Positions 36,799-49,204 of a stretch of DNA of 64,000 nt are shown one piece after another. The first letter of the stretch is position 1; every line of letters begins with the position of its first letter. Source of the DNA: Strongyloides papillosus (lineage: Eukaryota; Nematoda; Chromadorea; Rhabditida; Strongyloididae); assembly GCA_005656395.1 (NCBI GenBank), contig SRSI01000050.1, forward strand, positions 3,782,001 to 3,846,000, in the 5' to 3' direction. The translations under genes and the position numbers were made by a program. Below the pieces are notes generated by a model. That model was not told where the DNA came from. It saw only the letters and a program-made list of their open reading frames with translations, and made no database searches.

Positions 36799-38504
36799 TT
36801 AATCATCAAAAAACGAAGAATCCACTACACTTCCATTAAGTTGCTGGTAAATTGCTCTACCATGTGTAGGATTATGTATTGGAGAAGACCAGAAAGCTGA
36901 ACTGGACCTGACATATTCCTTATTTTTAAAAATATCCTCCACTTTAAATTCATTAACCTTTCCAAAGATATTTAAAATCTCTGAGAGTGGCCGAGATTTA
37001 AACTTTTTATGTTGCTCTTTGAGGGCTGGTCGAAGGTGTTCCATATGTGCCCATTTAGGGATAGTTTTTCTTGGATTGTCTTCATCGTCTGTACCATCTC
37101 CTTCAGACAAATCCGCTATGTTGTAGTCATCCACCGTTGAAGGTAGTGGGACTTTAGCAGGCGTTATTTCATATTGAACATCACGAGTAAGTGAAGTATT
37201 AAAGACTGTATTATTCATTGAAGGAGATGCGATTATGTTGGTTAACTGAATAGACTCCATTCTTTTCTCAAAATCCCTAAACTGGTTTTGTTCAACAGCG
37301 TCTGAACAGAGAGTTTTATCTTTACAGTAGTTGAATGTGACTTCTGGTGTCAAGTCGTCAGCATAACAAATACGGTGGTTCTTACGTGAAGGACTTGGAG
37401 ATGAATCACTTCTACGCGATGAGAAATTTTTTCTTTTTCTAGCAACTTCAGGGGTTTGATATACCAATTCAAAACTCCCACATGATTTATCTACGATAGT
37501 TTTGTAGCTGCTTGTACTAGTTTCAATTCCTTCCATCGGCTGTATGGGAGATACATCAACTATGTCCTTAATAGGAATTTTCGGACGGGATACAGTGGAC
37601 GTGGGTGTTTTGAAACACTTATCATTTGGTGTTCCAGGTTTCGTGATGTGATTTCTAAACTCCTTCATCCGCTCCTCCTTTTCTCTTTTTTCTTTAAGTA
37701 TTTCCTCACGTTCCTGTTCCCTTAACCTCCTTCTTTCCTCAACTCGTCTTGCTCTTTCTTCCCGTTCTCTGTAAAAGAATAAATATATAAAAAAGATTTA
37801 CTAACAATTCTTACCTTTTGGCTTTTTCAGCTTTCTCTTTCAACAAATCTTTTTTCTTCATATCGGCCCTACGAAGACTGCTACCCTGTTGTACAAGTAG
37901 CATAGCCCGCTCAGATGTATTCCTTTTCCTTTTTGAAGCTGCCAATATATCATGCGGAGTCGTAGGTATATTCTCTGCATTTTGGTGTATTCCAATAGTG
38001 CCACAAGCTTTGTTTGTAACAACTATTCCACGTGTCGAAGTTCCAGTGGCATCGTCTGATAGGTTTGAATTGACGAAAAGGTTCTTCTTCGTCATCCTAT
38101 CTTTCCGAGTTTCTATCGTCTCATGCATTTTGTCTATTTTTGAGACATTTTTACCACGCTTAGGAGTTTTCGGAATCTAGAAAAACAGATTAATTAAATA
38201 AAAGCAGACAACTAACCTTGACTTTACTATTCTTCTGTAAAACGGCAGCTTTTAAACTTTTCCGCTGTATCTTCAGCATCCTTTGCGCCGCCTCACAATA
38301 ATCAAGAATCTTTTCATCGTAGACGTCGGTAACTTCGTCTATTTTATCCTCCATGACTTCGTAATCCGGGATAACATTTGTAAATGTAGTTGACGAGAAC
38401 TCTAGTATAAAGTCATCGCCAGAGAGTTCACCCAGTCGTATATTACGCACTCCTTCCTCATTTATAGTTTTAAGGACCTTACGCTGGCGTCTTAGCAGCA
38501 CCAT
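36799..38504 (-). CDS. icp-1: INCENP, inner centromere protein of the chromosomal passenger complex
   Basis: INCENP scaffolds survivin and borealin at its N-terminus and activates Aurora B through its C-terminal IN-box. Three exons, 38504-38217, 38176-37815 and 37768-36799, with introns of 40 and 46 nt, give about 539 aa. The start (VLLRRQRKVLKTINEEGVRNIRL) is a plausible centromere-targeting helix. A highly charged E/R/K stretch across the exon 2/3 junction (EREERARRVEERRRLREQER) matches the INCENP single alpha-helix. The IN-box lies at about residues 453-513: IPKWAHMEHL, EILNIFGKV, KVEDIF and the terminal SSSAFWSSP, equivalent to the TSS motif phosphorylated by Aurora B. The protein is shorter than vertebrate INCENP but near nematode ICP-1 size. 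Assignment is strong because of the IN-box. Confidence 0.9.
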
Positions 38505-39260
38505 TATTCACTAAAAATAAATATAACAATAAATTTCTATACTTTTTAAAACATAAAATCTCAAAAAAAAGTCAATAAGAACAAAGTAAAAATACGAGAA
38601 ATTTAAAAACCTTTTTTGACACGATGACAATGCATAAAAAAAGACGCAAATATAATGATCATACCTTATGATATAAACAGAAGTTTTATTATTAGCAAAA
38701 ATTTTAATGACAATATTGGAAATAGGATCGTGCAGTATATATGATAACATTTTAGACTTATAAGAGTAACAATACTTTGAATTTAAAAGGAGTATGAAGA
38801 TTGCATGCTTAAATGTTGATGGGAGACGTGTAACTAATTTAACAATAATCATCCATAGTTGATAACTAGAAATAGGGTAAAATAAAGTTTCTATCAATTG
38901 GTGCAAAAGTCTTTAACAAGATAATAAAAATAAGTGCAAAATGATATATTTATTACTAATATAAACTTTCTTGTCATCATTTCTAACACGTGTGCATGAA
39001 TGAATGAGGTATTTAATTAATGTAACATTAATACATCATTAATTCTAACTATAACACCAAGACTAATAAATTTTCTGAAAATAAATTATCAACAGTACAT
39101 CCAACAATTCTAGCTAATCTATCCTTTGTTAGAAATTGCGAAGTATTTATTTATAGTTTTATACCATTAATTAAATTATTTTTCTACGATCTCTTTCGTC
39201 TTTTCATTACATTAAATTTCATACTAAAATTAATTTCTTTCTAATTTTAGATATCTCACA
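38505..39260. other. Intergenic region
   Basis: Upstream sequences of INCENP (minus) and of the F-box-like pseudogene (plus). A minus-strand open frame at 38511-38906 is low-complexity and hydrophobic and not credible as a gene. Confidence 0.5.
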
Positions 39261-40954
39261 ATGTTTTCATTGAGTGGAAGTGAAAAGCCTGTCGTTTTGA
39301 AAAAGGCTAGTAATGGCAAAACTAGTTGTGAAATTGTTTTTGATTGTCCAGAATTAGTGACTATGGTCTATAAGAACTTATCAAGTCTCAAGGACAAATC
39401 TAATTTTATACGCACATGCAAAACTTTTCTTAATACTGTTGAAAAAATTAATTCAATACCCGAGGAATCTGTACTTAATAAAAACACTTTTTATGGATAA
39501 TCAATATGTATTGATTATACAAACTTACCCCTTCACCGTGGTTATCTTAAAATATCTCCAATACTCATAGAAATACATGATTATCAATTAGTTAATAGTA
39601 AAATTAAAAAAAATTAAAAGGAATACAAGAAATATTAGAAAATTATATATAAGTCTTTATAATGGAAATTTTAATCAAGAAATAAGAAAATTAAACTTCT
39701 TTGAAAACATCAAATATCTAAAAATTGGCTGGGGCTCCAATTTGCCAAATTTCAATTTCTTCAATTATTTAACCACTATTAATCCTGATACAATTTATCT
39801 TAAAGATCACAGCGATTCGAGCATTGTAATAAATGATAGAGATTATGAAAGAAATGATGAAAATTGGTCATTTCCTAGAATTATAAAGAGATTTAAAATA
39901 GAATATAGAAGTTGCCTTCCGATTGATATACTACTTGAAGGGTTATCAAACTTCAGACAAAACGAAATCGACTATTTAGAAATTATTGATGATACTTCTT
40001 TTTATGGGGGGGGGGGGGGGATTTCACAAACAACTGGGATAAATTTATCAAGTTAATTAGTTATTTTAAAAGAGTAGATATCACATCAAATTTCATTATG
40101 TATGGACAAGGATTTTATAATTCTATGAAAAGACTTTCTTCTATTGATAATAATTCTAAATTTGGGTTTAACTTGAAAGTTAATATTGACTCCTCCTTTT
40201 GGAATGAAATTGACCAGCCAATATGTTTGAAAATAAAATTTTTATGCATCCTTGATATTGTTGATGAAAGAACTGGAGGATATGTTGACGAGGATATGAC
40301 AAATACCATTTGTAAAAAAATATCCATGATGCATGAATTAGAAACTTTGATATTTAGATTTAGAAAAACTTATTTAGGAGTCAATTTTGCAAACTTTATT
40401 CAAAGCGCCTCAAGAAATTTGAAAAATATACAGATACAAATTGTGGAAAGATGAAATTAATAGATTTGCAGACAATGGCAACACATTTAAAGAATTTGAA
40501 TACTTTGTCACTACTCGGGATTGAATCAGGTGATATAACGTTAAAGGAGATTTTGGAACTATTTCCAAAGATCAAGGTCTTAGAAATCTTTTTTAAAAAA
40601 TCATTTAAAGATTCTCAAGTTTTGGATTTTTTAAAAGGACAAAAATTAGGTGATGGTAGTTATAAATTTGCATGGCCAAAAACAATTCTTTTAAATATAT
40701 TTACATATTATCCAAACGAGGAAGAATTTTATGATTTCCAAATGGTTGAAAGAACTATATCAAGGAAGAGTGGTCAACTTACATTTTCTGATGATGGGTC
40801 ATACCGTGCAAAACCATGTATCTTAAGAGTAACGTTACAACAATCACCAGGCTGTTATGACCACTTAAGAGTTTTTAAAAATTATAAATATTATTTCGAT
40901 GTAGAAATAGATTTCTATCAATTTATGTTGTTTAAATTTGAACTTCGCACTTAG
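39261..40954 (+). pseudogene. Broken F-box-like gene with a 15-G run
   Basis: The first segment (39261-39500) begins MFSLSGSEKPVV and holds an F-box-like helix set (FDCPELVTMVYKNLSSLKDKSNFIRTCKTFL), typical of the large nematode F-box families that recruit substrates to SCF ubiquitin ligases. The continuation is recognisably one Leu/Ile-rich, repeat-like substrate domain but changes frame repeatedly: a stop at 39498, at least one shift between 39600 and 39670, a shift at the G15 tract (40006-40020), and another near 40450. Segments 39742-40020, 40020-40450 and 40451-40954 are each open in a different frame. One base more or two fewer in the G run would join its flanks in frame. Decay of a multicopy gene or poor consensus are both possible. 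Confidence 0.65.
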
Positions 40955-41666
40955 ATCTAAAATTAATTTTAAGCAGAAATACTAGTAATTTTGACTTATT
41001 TTTACGTTAGTAAATTTTAAGATGAATTACTATATCCTATTTAGAACTTGTCTATTTTTTTTAAAATAAAATTAATATAATCTTGAAATGTGTAAAGAAA
41101 CGTTTATGCACATATTATAACATTTTTTTGATTTCTATATAAAGATAAGTCTTTAATCACTACATGCGTCGAAGGTATAATAAGGATCACAAAAAGACAG
41201 CTGAAGTAGCCGGTAAAGGGCTTGTAAATAGAAATCCAAGAATGAGATTGTAAAAATTGTTAATCTAGATAAAAAAAGTTCAGCAAAAATATTGGTTTTT
41301 TTCGTTAGTTTTTCATCATCATAAATGGTATATAACAATCACAGAAAAATAATTCGAGACAACTTGTAACATAGTTTGAAGGAGAGAATGTATACTAGTG
41401 TAGATCATTCCCGATTTTGTGTCAGTTAAACTGCTCAAAAATAAAATTCCCTACAATTTTTACATCAATACTTAGAAAGTACCCAAAAATTCCCCATGCG
41501 TTTTTGTTAAATATGTCTAATTATTATGTTCAGTAATAAGATGTTATCATTTCAACACATATAACTAATTAACTAAATAAAATTAAAATACTGTAATTCA
41601 ATAGCAGATTTAAAACTTTTAATTAATTTAAAATGACAATCAAACAAAACAGACATATAAAACAAT
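40955..41666. other. Intergenic region with a 29-codon ORF of higher GC
   Basis: Mostly AT-rich. At 41164-41253 (plus) an ATG opens 29 codons (MRRRYNKDHKKTAEVAGKGL...) that are richer in GC and varied in codon use. No upstream frame extends it and I recognise no protein, so it is noted, not called as a gene. Confidence 0.4.
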
Positions 41667-43806
41667 TTATTTCTTTTTGCCCCCTGTAACTGGTGGGAAC
41701 GCTTCCTTAATCATTTTTGTTTGTATTGAAGTAACGGCCTTCCTAATAGGATCAAAAATTTCATTGATAATTTGTGTTATACTACTCTTTAAATCAGCTG
41801 GATGCAATAATTCTTTAGAAAAAAGTTCTAACAATTCATCATAACTTGCTATAGATAGATTTCCTCCATTTTCTTCAGACCTTTCTATGTTTAATTTACT
41901 ATCATTATTATAACCATTATTGAAGAAAATATGTCTACAAAGTTGTAACGCAACATTACTTTTATCAATATTACCAGGTTCACAAAAACTCTTGCCTATT
42001 TTTGTCTTTGTTTGTTTAGGTGTATCTAATGGATCTAGAGCGAATTCAATTGTTGTAGAGCTCATCTTCTTCCCATTCATTCCAGGTAGTGGTTCGATTA
42101 AAATATGAGAACATGTTTTGTACCCTAAAGATGTCAATAATTTATTTGCTGTCTCGGCTAACACCTCATCCTCTGATGAAACAATTGATACATCAAATTC
42201 ATTGTAATGAATATCTAATGCATAGTACAAAGGTATCAAGTGAGAAGCTAATGTAGTTCCAGGAACAACAGAAGAATCATCTCTTGTTATTTTTGAAGCC
42301 ATTTTATACATATCCAAAGTGTATTCTCTTTTAAATTGTTGTTCATTGCTCCTAATAATTTTTACATCTTCCATTCCACCAATAACATTCTTAAATTGCG
42401 TAAACATCTCAATATAGTATTTTGTTCTTCCTTCTAAAGCCTTCCATGGACATTTTTCGTTATCCAAAAAAGCATCCAAGTCGGATATCAAAATTGAACA
42501 ATCAAAACCAAGAGAAGCGAGTTTCTTAAGTCTATATAAACCAAGAATATATCCTAAGTGAACGCGTCCTTTAGGAGAAATTCGGAAACAGACACGTTTC
42601 TTTCCAGAAATTGGTGGACATAAATTTAAAGTATCATTGAAACATCCAGCGGCAGAACGTAATTTCTCTTCGAAAATGGCAGAATCTGGTGTTTCTTCTA
42701 CCTTGCAATTTTCAACGGAAGTATTGATAGAAACTGGGTATGCTTTTTTGATAAGCTCTTCGAAATCTGCACCACCCATCTGTCTTGCATGGTCTTGAAT
42801 TTTTTTCAAAAGAGTATTAATAAATGTTTTGAAATAATTTTTCAATGTTCCTTCCGAAATAGAACCACTGTTGAAAGCATTCTCTAGTGTTTCATAGTTA
42901 TCAATAGTAATTCCATCAAGAGTAATACTCTCTGGCAATATAATTGGTAAAGCAACGTGTTTATATAAAGCTAGGATACCATTTTCACCACTATTCTTGG
43001 GGCATATTGCCGAATCAATTTTCTTAACAACATCCTCAGCACAATCAAAAAGATCAATCTTCGAATCAGCAACACTAGCACTCATCTTTGATCCTTGTAA
43101 TCCTGGTACCATTGGATTCATCAAATGCCACCTTTTCCCAAGTTTTAATTTTGGTAATTGTTCTTCGGCAAGGATGAAAATTTTTCTTTGATCAACACCG
43201 CCAAATTGACCATCAACCTTCAGATATGGTTCATCCAATGCTTGAAGTAACGGATATAATAAACCACTTAATAAAGGACTATCAACTTGTTTTACAACCT
43301 CAGCACCAGCCCTCAAAGCATCTCTTTGTGAAACTTGTCCACATAACTTTAAAACATCAATTGTATAATTTTCCGTCAATTGATAAGATGACCCACGTAC
43401 AAATGTGAGATTTTCTACAGGAACATCTAAAGCTTTCATTAGTGATGTTATAATAATTTCATAATACTTTGTTCTGTATTCTAAAACCTCAAAAGTTGAT
43501 TTTAAATTATCAAGGAATGCGTGAAGATCAGCAAAAAGAATTGTTACTTTAACACCAGCTTGCAAAAAATCAGCAACTTTACGGATAGGTACCATATAAC
43601 CTACATGTGGTCTTCCAGTTGTGGCTGTACCCCAATACAAATGCATGTTCTTTCCATTGGATATTTGTGTTTTTATTTTATCACTACCAAGAACTTCCTA
43701 AAAAAAATATTTATTTATTTTGAAATATCCTTACTTGCAAATTTCTTGTTATTAAATTAAATTTCCCATTTCCCTCATCAGTTAATTCAACCGGAACACC
43801 AGACAT
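41667..43806 (-). CDS. yars-1: Cytosolic tyrosyl-tRNA synthetase, tandem-duplicated (pseudo-dimeric)
   Basis: Charges tRNA-Tyr with tyrosine. Exon 1 (43806-43735, 24 codons), a 37-nt intron and exon 2 (43697-41667) give about 700 aa. The protein is two consecutive class I TyrRS modules. The first (about residues 40-370) has HVGY at residue 55, the tyrosine and dimer motif VDGQFGGVDQRK at 186-196 and the KMSKS-type loop GSKMSAS at about 226. The second (about 390-690) has HLGY at 404 and KKMSS at 567, but the DGQFGGVDQRK position reads DVSIVSSEDE. The second copy therefore probably lacks a working tyrosine pocket. No EMAP-II-like C-terminal domain, found in vertebrate YARS1, is present. The gene is divergent from RPT1, 286 nt away. 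Confidence 0.93.
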
Positions 43807-44092
43807 TTTTTTGATTTCCTAAAAAAATATTTAAAGTACAAAAATACAAAAATTTACTTGTCACCAATACAATATTTACAGAGTAAATGAGTGATGACGA
43901 GGCGAATTTATAAGAAAAGTTGGAAGACCACTTAATGATCCCACCGCGACTTTCTGATGGCGGTGGTAGGACGTTTTCGATGACTGAAATTTGAAATAAC
44001 AACAACTTCTTTCCTGTATAAATACAATATTTTTGTAGCCTTCTATCCGTTTTTAATCTTTCAGATACTTCTTTTTTCTACATCTAGCAAAT
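43807..44092. promoter_or_regulatory. Short divergent promoter region, TyrRS / RPT1
   Basis: Only 286 nt separate the two start codons, so both core promoters must lie here or within the genes. The central part (43900-43990) is less AT-rich than its flanks and includes CCACCGCGACTTTC-type sequence. TTTTTTTAG lies just before the TyrRS ATG on the minus strand and may be a trans-splice acceptor. The regulatory role is inferred from spacing only. Confidence 0.5.
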
Positions 44093-45438
44093 ATGGTTGA
44101 TCATCTTGGAACAGATATGCGTAAGCAGAAAGATTCTGATCCTAATGAAGAAAAGGACTTTAAAGGTAAACATAACTTTATTTTACTTTACCAAATGGTT
44201 TTTTAGCATTGGACGAAACCGATATTCAAGTACTAACACGTTACGGTTGTGGACCATATACAACAGAGCTAAAAAAACTGGAAAAAGATATCGAAGACAG
44301 TGTTAAAAATGTAAATGAACTTTGTGGAATCAAAGAATCTGATACAGGTCTAGCTCCACCAGCTTTGTGGGATTTTGCCGCCGATAAGCAAGCTATGCAA
44401 CAAGAACAACCACTTCAAGTTGCTAGATGTACCAAAATCATTACACAAGAAGGGCAAGATTCACGATATGTAATTAATGTCAAACAATTTGCAAAATTCG
44501 TCGTTGATTTAGCTGACCAAGTTCCACCAACTGATATTGAAGAAGGCATGAGAGTTGGTGTTGATAGAAACAAGTACCAAATTCATTTACCACTCCCAGC
44601 AAAAATTGACCCTAGTGTCACAATGATGCAAGTTGAAGAGAAGCCTGATATTACTTATGCTGATATTGGTGGTTGTAAGCCACAAATCGAGAAACTCAGA
44701 GAGGTTGTCGAGACACCTCTCCTACATCCAGAAAGATACGTTAATCTCGGTATTGAACCACCAAAAGGAGTTTTGCTATACGGACCACCAGGTACTGGTA
44801 AGACACTTTGTGCTAGAGCTGTCGCTAACCGTACTGATGCCTGCTTCATTAGAGTTATTGGTTCTGAATTGGTACAAAAGTATGTCGGTGAGGGAGCACG
44901 TATGGTACGTGAACTTTTCGAAATGGCACGGACGAAGAAAGCTTGTATCATATTTTTCGATGAAATTGACGCTGTTGGTGGGGCACGTTTTGATGATGGA
45001 CAGGGTGGTGATAATGAGGTGCAAAGAACTATGCTTGAACTTATTAATCAATTAGATGGTTTTGATCCAAGAGGTAACATTAAAGTTCTCATGGCAACAA
45101 ACAGGCCAGATACTCTTGATCCAGCTCTTGTAAGACCTGGTCGTCTTGATCGTAAAGTTGAATTTGGTTTACCTGATCTTGAGGGACGTACTGAGATATT
45201 TAAAATTCATGCAACTAAAATGAGTGTAGCAAGAGATATTAGATACGATCTCCTCGCAAGATTATGTCCTAATGCTACAGGAGCTGAGTTAAGGTCTGTC
45301 TGTACTGAAGCAGGTATGTTTGCTATTAGATCAAGAAGAAAGATGGCCACAGAAAAAGACTTCTTGGATGCAATTCAAAAAGTTATAAAGGGATATGCTA
45401 AATTTAGTTCGTCTCCTAGATATTTAACACATAACTAA
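44093..45438 (+). CDS. rpt-1: 26S proteasome regulatory ATPase RPT1 (PSMC2)
   Basis: One of six AAA+ ATPases of the 19S base, which unfold substrates and open the 20S gate. Two exons, 44093-44165 and 44207-45438, with a 41-nt intron give 434 aa, against 433 for human PSMC2. After an N-terminal coiled coil ([21 protein letters not shown]) and OB region come the AAA module with Walker A GPPGTGKT near residue 217, Walker B IIFFDEID near 273, second region of homology ([21 protein letters not shown]) and the lid domain. The C-terminus ends YLTHN; RPT1 normally ends in a short Tyr/Asn tail. Subunit identity (RPT1 rather than RPT2-6) follows from the N-terminal line [18 protein letters not shown]. 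Confidence 0.96.
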
Positions 45439-48101
45439 TATTGTATATTACCAAATTGTAATACATTGTAATTAAATTTTATATGTCAGACAAGGAAATT
45501 GCTTTCATATAACATTTCAATCATTTTACTACAAAAAGAATGAATTTATTTATTTCAATAAAATAAAATTGTTTAAATTAAAAAACATTGGGAGTTTGGT
45601 AAATTACTATGACGTTTCTTTTTTTAATATTTTCGGTGTTGTTTCCCGAAAGTTTCAATATTTATAATTAATTCTATCTTAATAATTATTATATTTTATT
45701 ATACCAACTGAAGGTCACACCTTCGTTTACCTGTGTTGGTAACTTCGACCCATTCATTTTATAATATTGTTCCTTTTAGAAATTATCTTAAAATAACTAT
45801 TAAAATTTGTTTCAATTATCGTACATGTAATCTAAACTAAATTAATTATATCTACGTTAAGTGTTAACATATATATAATTCTTCTCTTTACGTATTTATC
45901 ACCTATTAAAGTTTCAATTATATAACCAATTTGTAGCGAAATTTATTTGAAGCAATATTTTTTATCTAAAAGTTTGATTTTGATAATGAATATAAAAATA
46001 AAGTTTTTTGTGGTTGTCCTATAGAGAATACTGTGGACTGGAGTTGGAAACGTGCATCTTATTTACTTTGAAGGATTTTTTTTATCCTCTATTATGAAAA
46101 TTTTTAATTAGTTTAGTTGAATATGTGGTTTGTTATTTTTATGTATTAATATTACAGGATAATCTTATGTGATATCTCAGGTGATATTGTAGATTATCTT
46201 TCTCAAAATACTTATACTATCCGTATTTTAATATTATATTTCATTAAATATACATGGCATAGGTATTTAACTTGTCATCCACAACTAGATATTTTATAAT
46301 AATTTTAGTGGAAACGAAATATAGTTATGTTATTTAATAATACTATTAAAAAATTGTAACATCGTATGGATGGATATTGTTATATCCTTAATTTAATTCT
46401 TCACGTCTACTTTACGAGTTTTAATGCTATTATTTTAAAAAATAGACTCTATTTAAATGATATTTACACACATCAATTTTAGCATCATTCGTTATAGTGG
46501 TTATTTAATACTTAGAAAAACCAAAAGATACATAATATATTTTAAAAATATATGTGTTAAAATAAAGGTATCTTTATACATTTTATTTTATGAAGACAGA
46601 GGTTTTATTCTTCTGTTTTATGATTGCTGTATAGTATTTGTCTGTCTTAATCACTAAGCGATAATCTTCAACGCATAACTAAATAAAAATTTATTGTGTG
46701 TCGCTTGTCATTTTTCCATTCTTCACCTAATCTCCTCATCAAAGCCTTTACATTTTTAAATCATTTTTTTTATTATGTAAATAATGATATGCCCTTTAAG
46801 GTAGGATTTTTTTAATACAGATATCAGTTTATTTTAAAATATTTTATCTATATCAATTTTAATAATTGAAATTTTTTGTGGAATGTTTTTACTAGTTATA
46901 ATATATATTAAAATTCTTATTTTAGATATTGGTTAAAAAAACAGGTTATAAGTAACATAAATTTATTAAGAAATTCATTTTTACAATTGTACCATATGAC
47001 ATTTGACTTTCTCCTCCTTTTTTTAATTTCTTTATCATTCCTTCGAGAATCTAATATGGGTTAAAAATATACAAAAGGAGTGAATATGATAGTAACGTAA
47101 AAATAGTCAACGTGACAAATATAATTTTTGAACAATTATTAAATGTGAAAAATATTAACTTTAATTCCCTTTTTTCCTCCAATTATCATATTTAATTGCA
47201 AAAAGTTATGGTTTGCAATGAATGTATATCACTATCAAGTTCATAAAATTACTATGATAATCTACTAAAACATTTTTATGATTATAATTTGTCTAACCAC
47301 CAAAAATATGCAATAATTTTCTCAAAAAAATGTATAAAATGTTTTAAATAAAGAGAATATTATTTATTCAACTTCCTTAAAGCTGTAACAACAATAAATA
47401 TCAATATGTTAGATAGTAGACTGCAATAGAAGCATTTATTAAAACCCCCTACCAGATGTTATATTTGTGTAATTATAAATATTTGGTATTATAATCATGT
47501 AAATTGTATACATTTTTTGATTGCACTTTGGAAATTTTTATCTTTGATATACCCTTTTATAATTTAACTGTTTATGTCATCATTATCATCCAATAAATAT
47601 ACCTATTGTTCAGTATTTTTTCACCAAAAATTGATCTGCATTCATGTGTAACTATGTTTGGTTCATTAACCAATAGTAAAATAATTACTTTTTTCCAGGC
47701 AATTTCGTCATTTATTGTTTTGATTTATAAAAATTTCTGTTATTATAGGGATTTTTTATGTGTTGTAATGTTGGTGAGATTTATATTCATTCCGTTTTAT
47801 GGATATATATCAAACTACATAGAGATATTTCTTTTTTCTAATATTTGAGATAAAAATATAACAATATTAATTTTATATTTCTTTTTTGTACCATACTTTT
47901 GGGATGTATAAAATACAGAAAAAATTGTTTTTGTTATAAAACTTTTATAAATTACGTTGTTATGGAGAATAAATGGGAATTTTGCGTTATAAATGTTTGT
48001 AATTTTATTAATTTTTTCATTTTTATTTACGTTTTATTTTTTTTTATATTTTTTATCGCTTTTTTATTGAAGAATAACGAAATTATTAGATATTTTTTAG
48101 G
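45439..48101. other. Long AT-rich intergenic region
   Basis: About 2.66 kb of very AT-rich sequence with only low-complexity short frames (for example 46457-46657, 47606-47848, 47899-48132). No RNA gene, repeat or transposon remnant recognised. The segment just before 48102 ends in TTTTTTAG, a likely acceptor for the Ras mRNA. Confidence 0.55.
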
Positions 48102-48726
48102 ATGGTTATTGAGGAGTATAAACTTGTTGTAGTTGGAGATGGTGGTGTTGGGAAATCTGCATTAACACTAAGGTTGATTCAAAATCATTTTGTTGAGGAG
48201 TATGATCCAACTATTGAAGACAGTTACAGAAAACAAGTTGTTATTGAAGGTAATACTTGTCTCCTAGATATCCTTGATACGGCAGGACAAGAGGAATACA
48301 GTGCTATGAGAGATCAGTACATGAGAGGTGGTGATGGATTTTTACTTGTTTTTGCGGTTAATGATACAAACTCATTCCAAAGTATTGCTGCATTTCGTGA
48401 TCAAATAATGAGATGTAAAGATAGTGATGATGTTAGTTTTATATATATATTTCTCTTCTCCTAATTGATAAGTTATAATTACCATTAATTCTTTTTAGGT
48501 GCCAATGGTAATGGTATGTAATAAAGTTGATCTCCCAACAAAGACTGTTAGTTTAAGAGAAATTCAAAGTGCTAGTCAAGCTTATGGTATCCCATTTATT
48601 CAAACATCAGCTAAAGCTGGCTCCAATGTTGAGAAAGCCTTTCATACTCTTGTATTGGAGGTCGCAAAAAGACGTAGAGCTGCTGGAATAAAGAAAAAAC
48701 CTAAGAAGCGTTGTTGTATTCAATAA
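48102..48726 (+). CDS. Ras small GTPase (LET-60/Ras-like)
   Basis: Membrane-bound GTPase switch upstream of MAP-kinase signalling. Exons 48102-48431 and 48499-48726 (67-nt intron) give 185 aa. The G1 loop is GDGGVGKS (residues 12-19), the effector loop YDPTIEDSY is identical to canonical Ras, G3 is [12 protein letters not shown]4 is NKVD and G5 is TSAK. The tail has a polybasic segment and a CaaX box, [10 protein letters not shown]; the terminal Gln favours farnesylation and the extra Cys could be palmitoylated. The N-terminal half is nearly canonical, but the half after residue 95 differs from nematode LET-60 at many sites (for example [18 protein letters not shown]). It may be the orthologue in a fast-evolving lineage or a paralogue. 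Confidence 0.9.
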
Positions 48727-49204
48727 GATTTCAATCATCTCATGCTCCAATACTAAACGAGCTTGCAGTGTAATTAAAATATTCTACTACACAGTAAAAT
48801 AAACTGGAAAAATTAATAATTTAATTCCAATGGAATTCTTTCGGATAATTAAGTTATTTTTAAAACTTTTTTTTATTAATATCATTAATATTAGCTGGCT
48901 AGGAATTTTACAATATATCAACGTATCATTTAAAGTGCTTTATAACTTTTTATAAGTTTCTACGGCAAACTTGGATTTTAAATGCATGATTTGTTTTTAT
49001 AATCTAACTATTTTTTCATCAAGTGATTTTTATGCCAAATTTGATGGAAAAACTTTATACCATTATTCAAAATTATAATAATTATATTATTAATAATATT
49101 ATCATCGTTTTAGATGTTCTCTATAAAAGTTATATTAATAGTTATAATAACTTTTATAAAGTATATTATTGTTGAATTATACCAATAAATTATATGTATA
49201 ATTT
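48727..49204. other. Intergenic region, converging 3' ends
   Basis: 3' flanks of the Ras gene and the minus-strand secreted-protein gene. AT-rich with no coding potential. AATAAA occurs at about 48797. Confidence 0.5.

Noticed and set aside
41164..41253. 29-codon ORF with richer composition (MRRRYNKDHKKTAEV...)
   Set aside because: No upstream extension, splice partner or recognisable family. Too short to call, though it may be a remnant of an exon.
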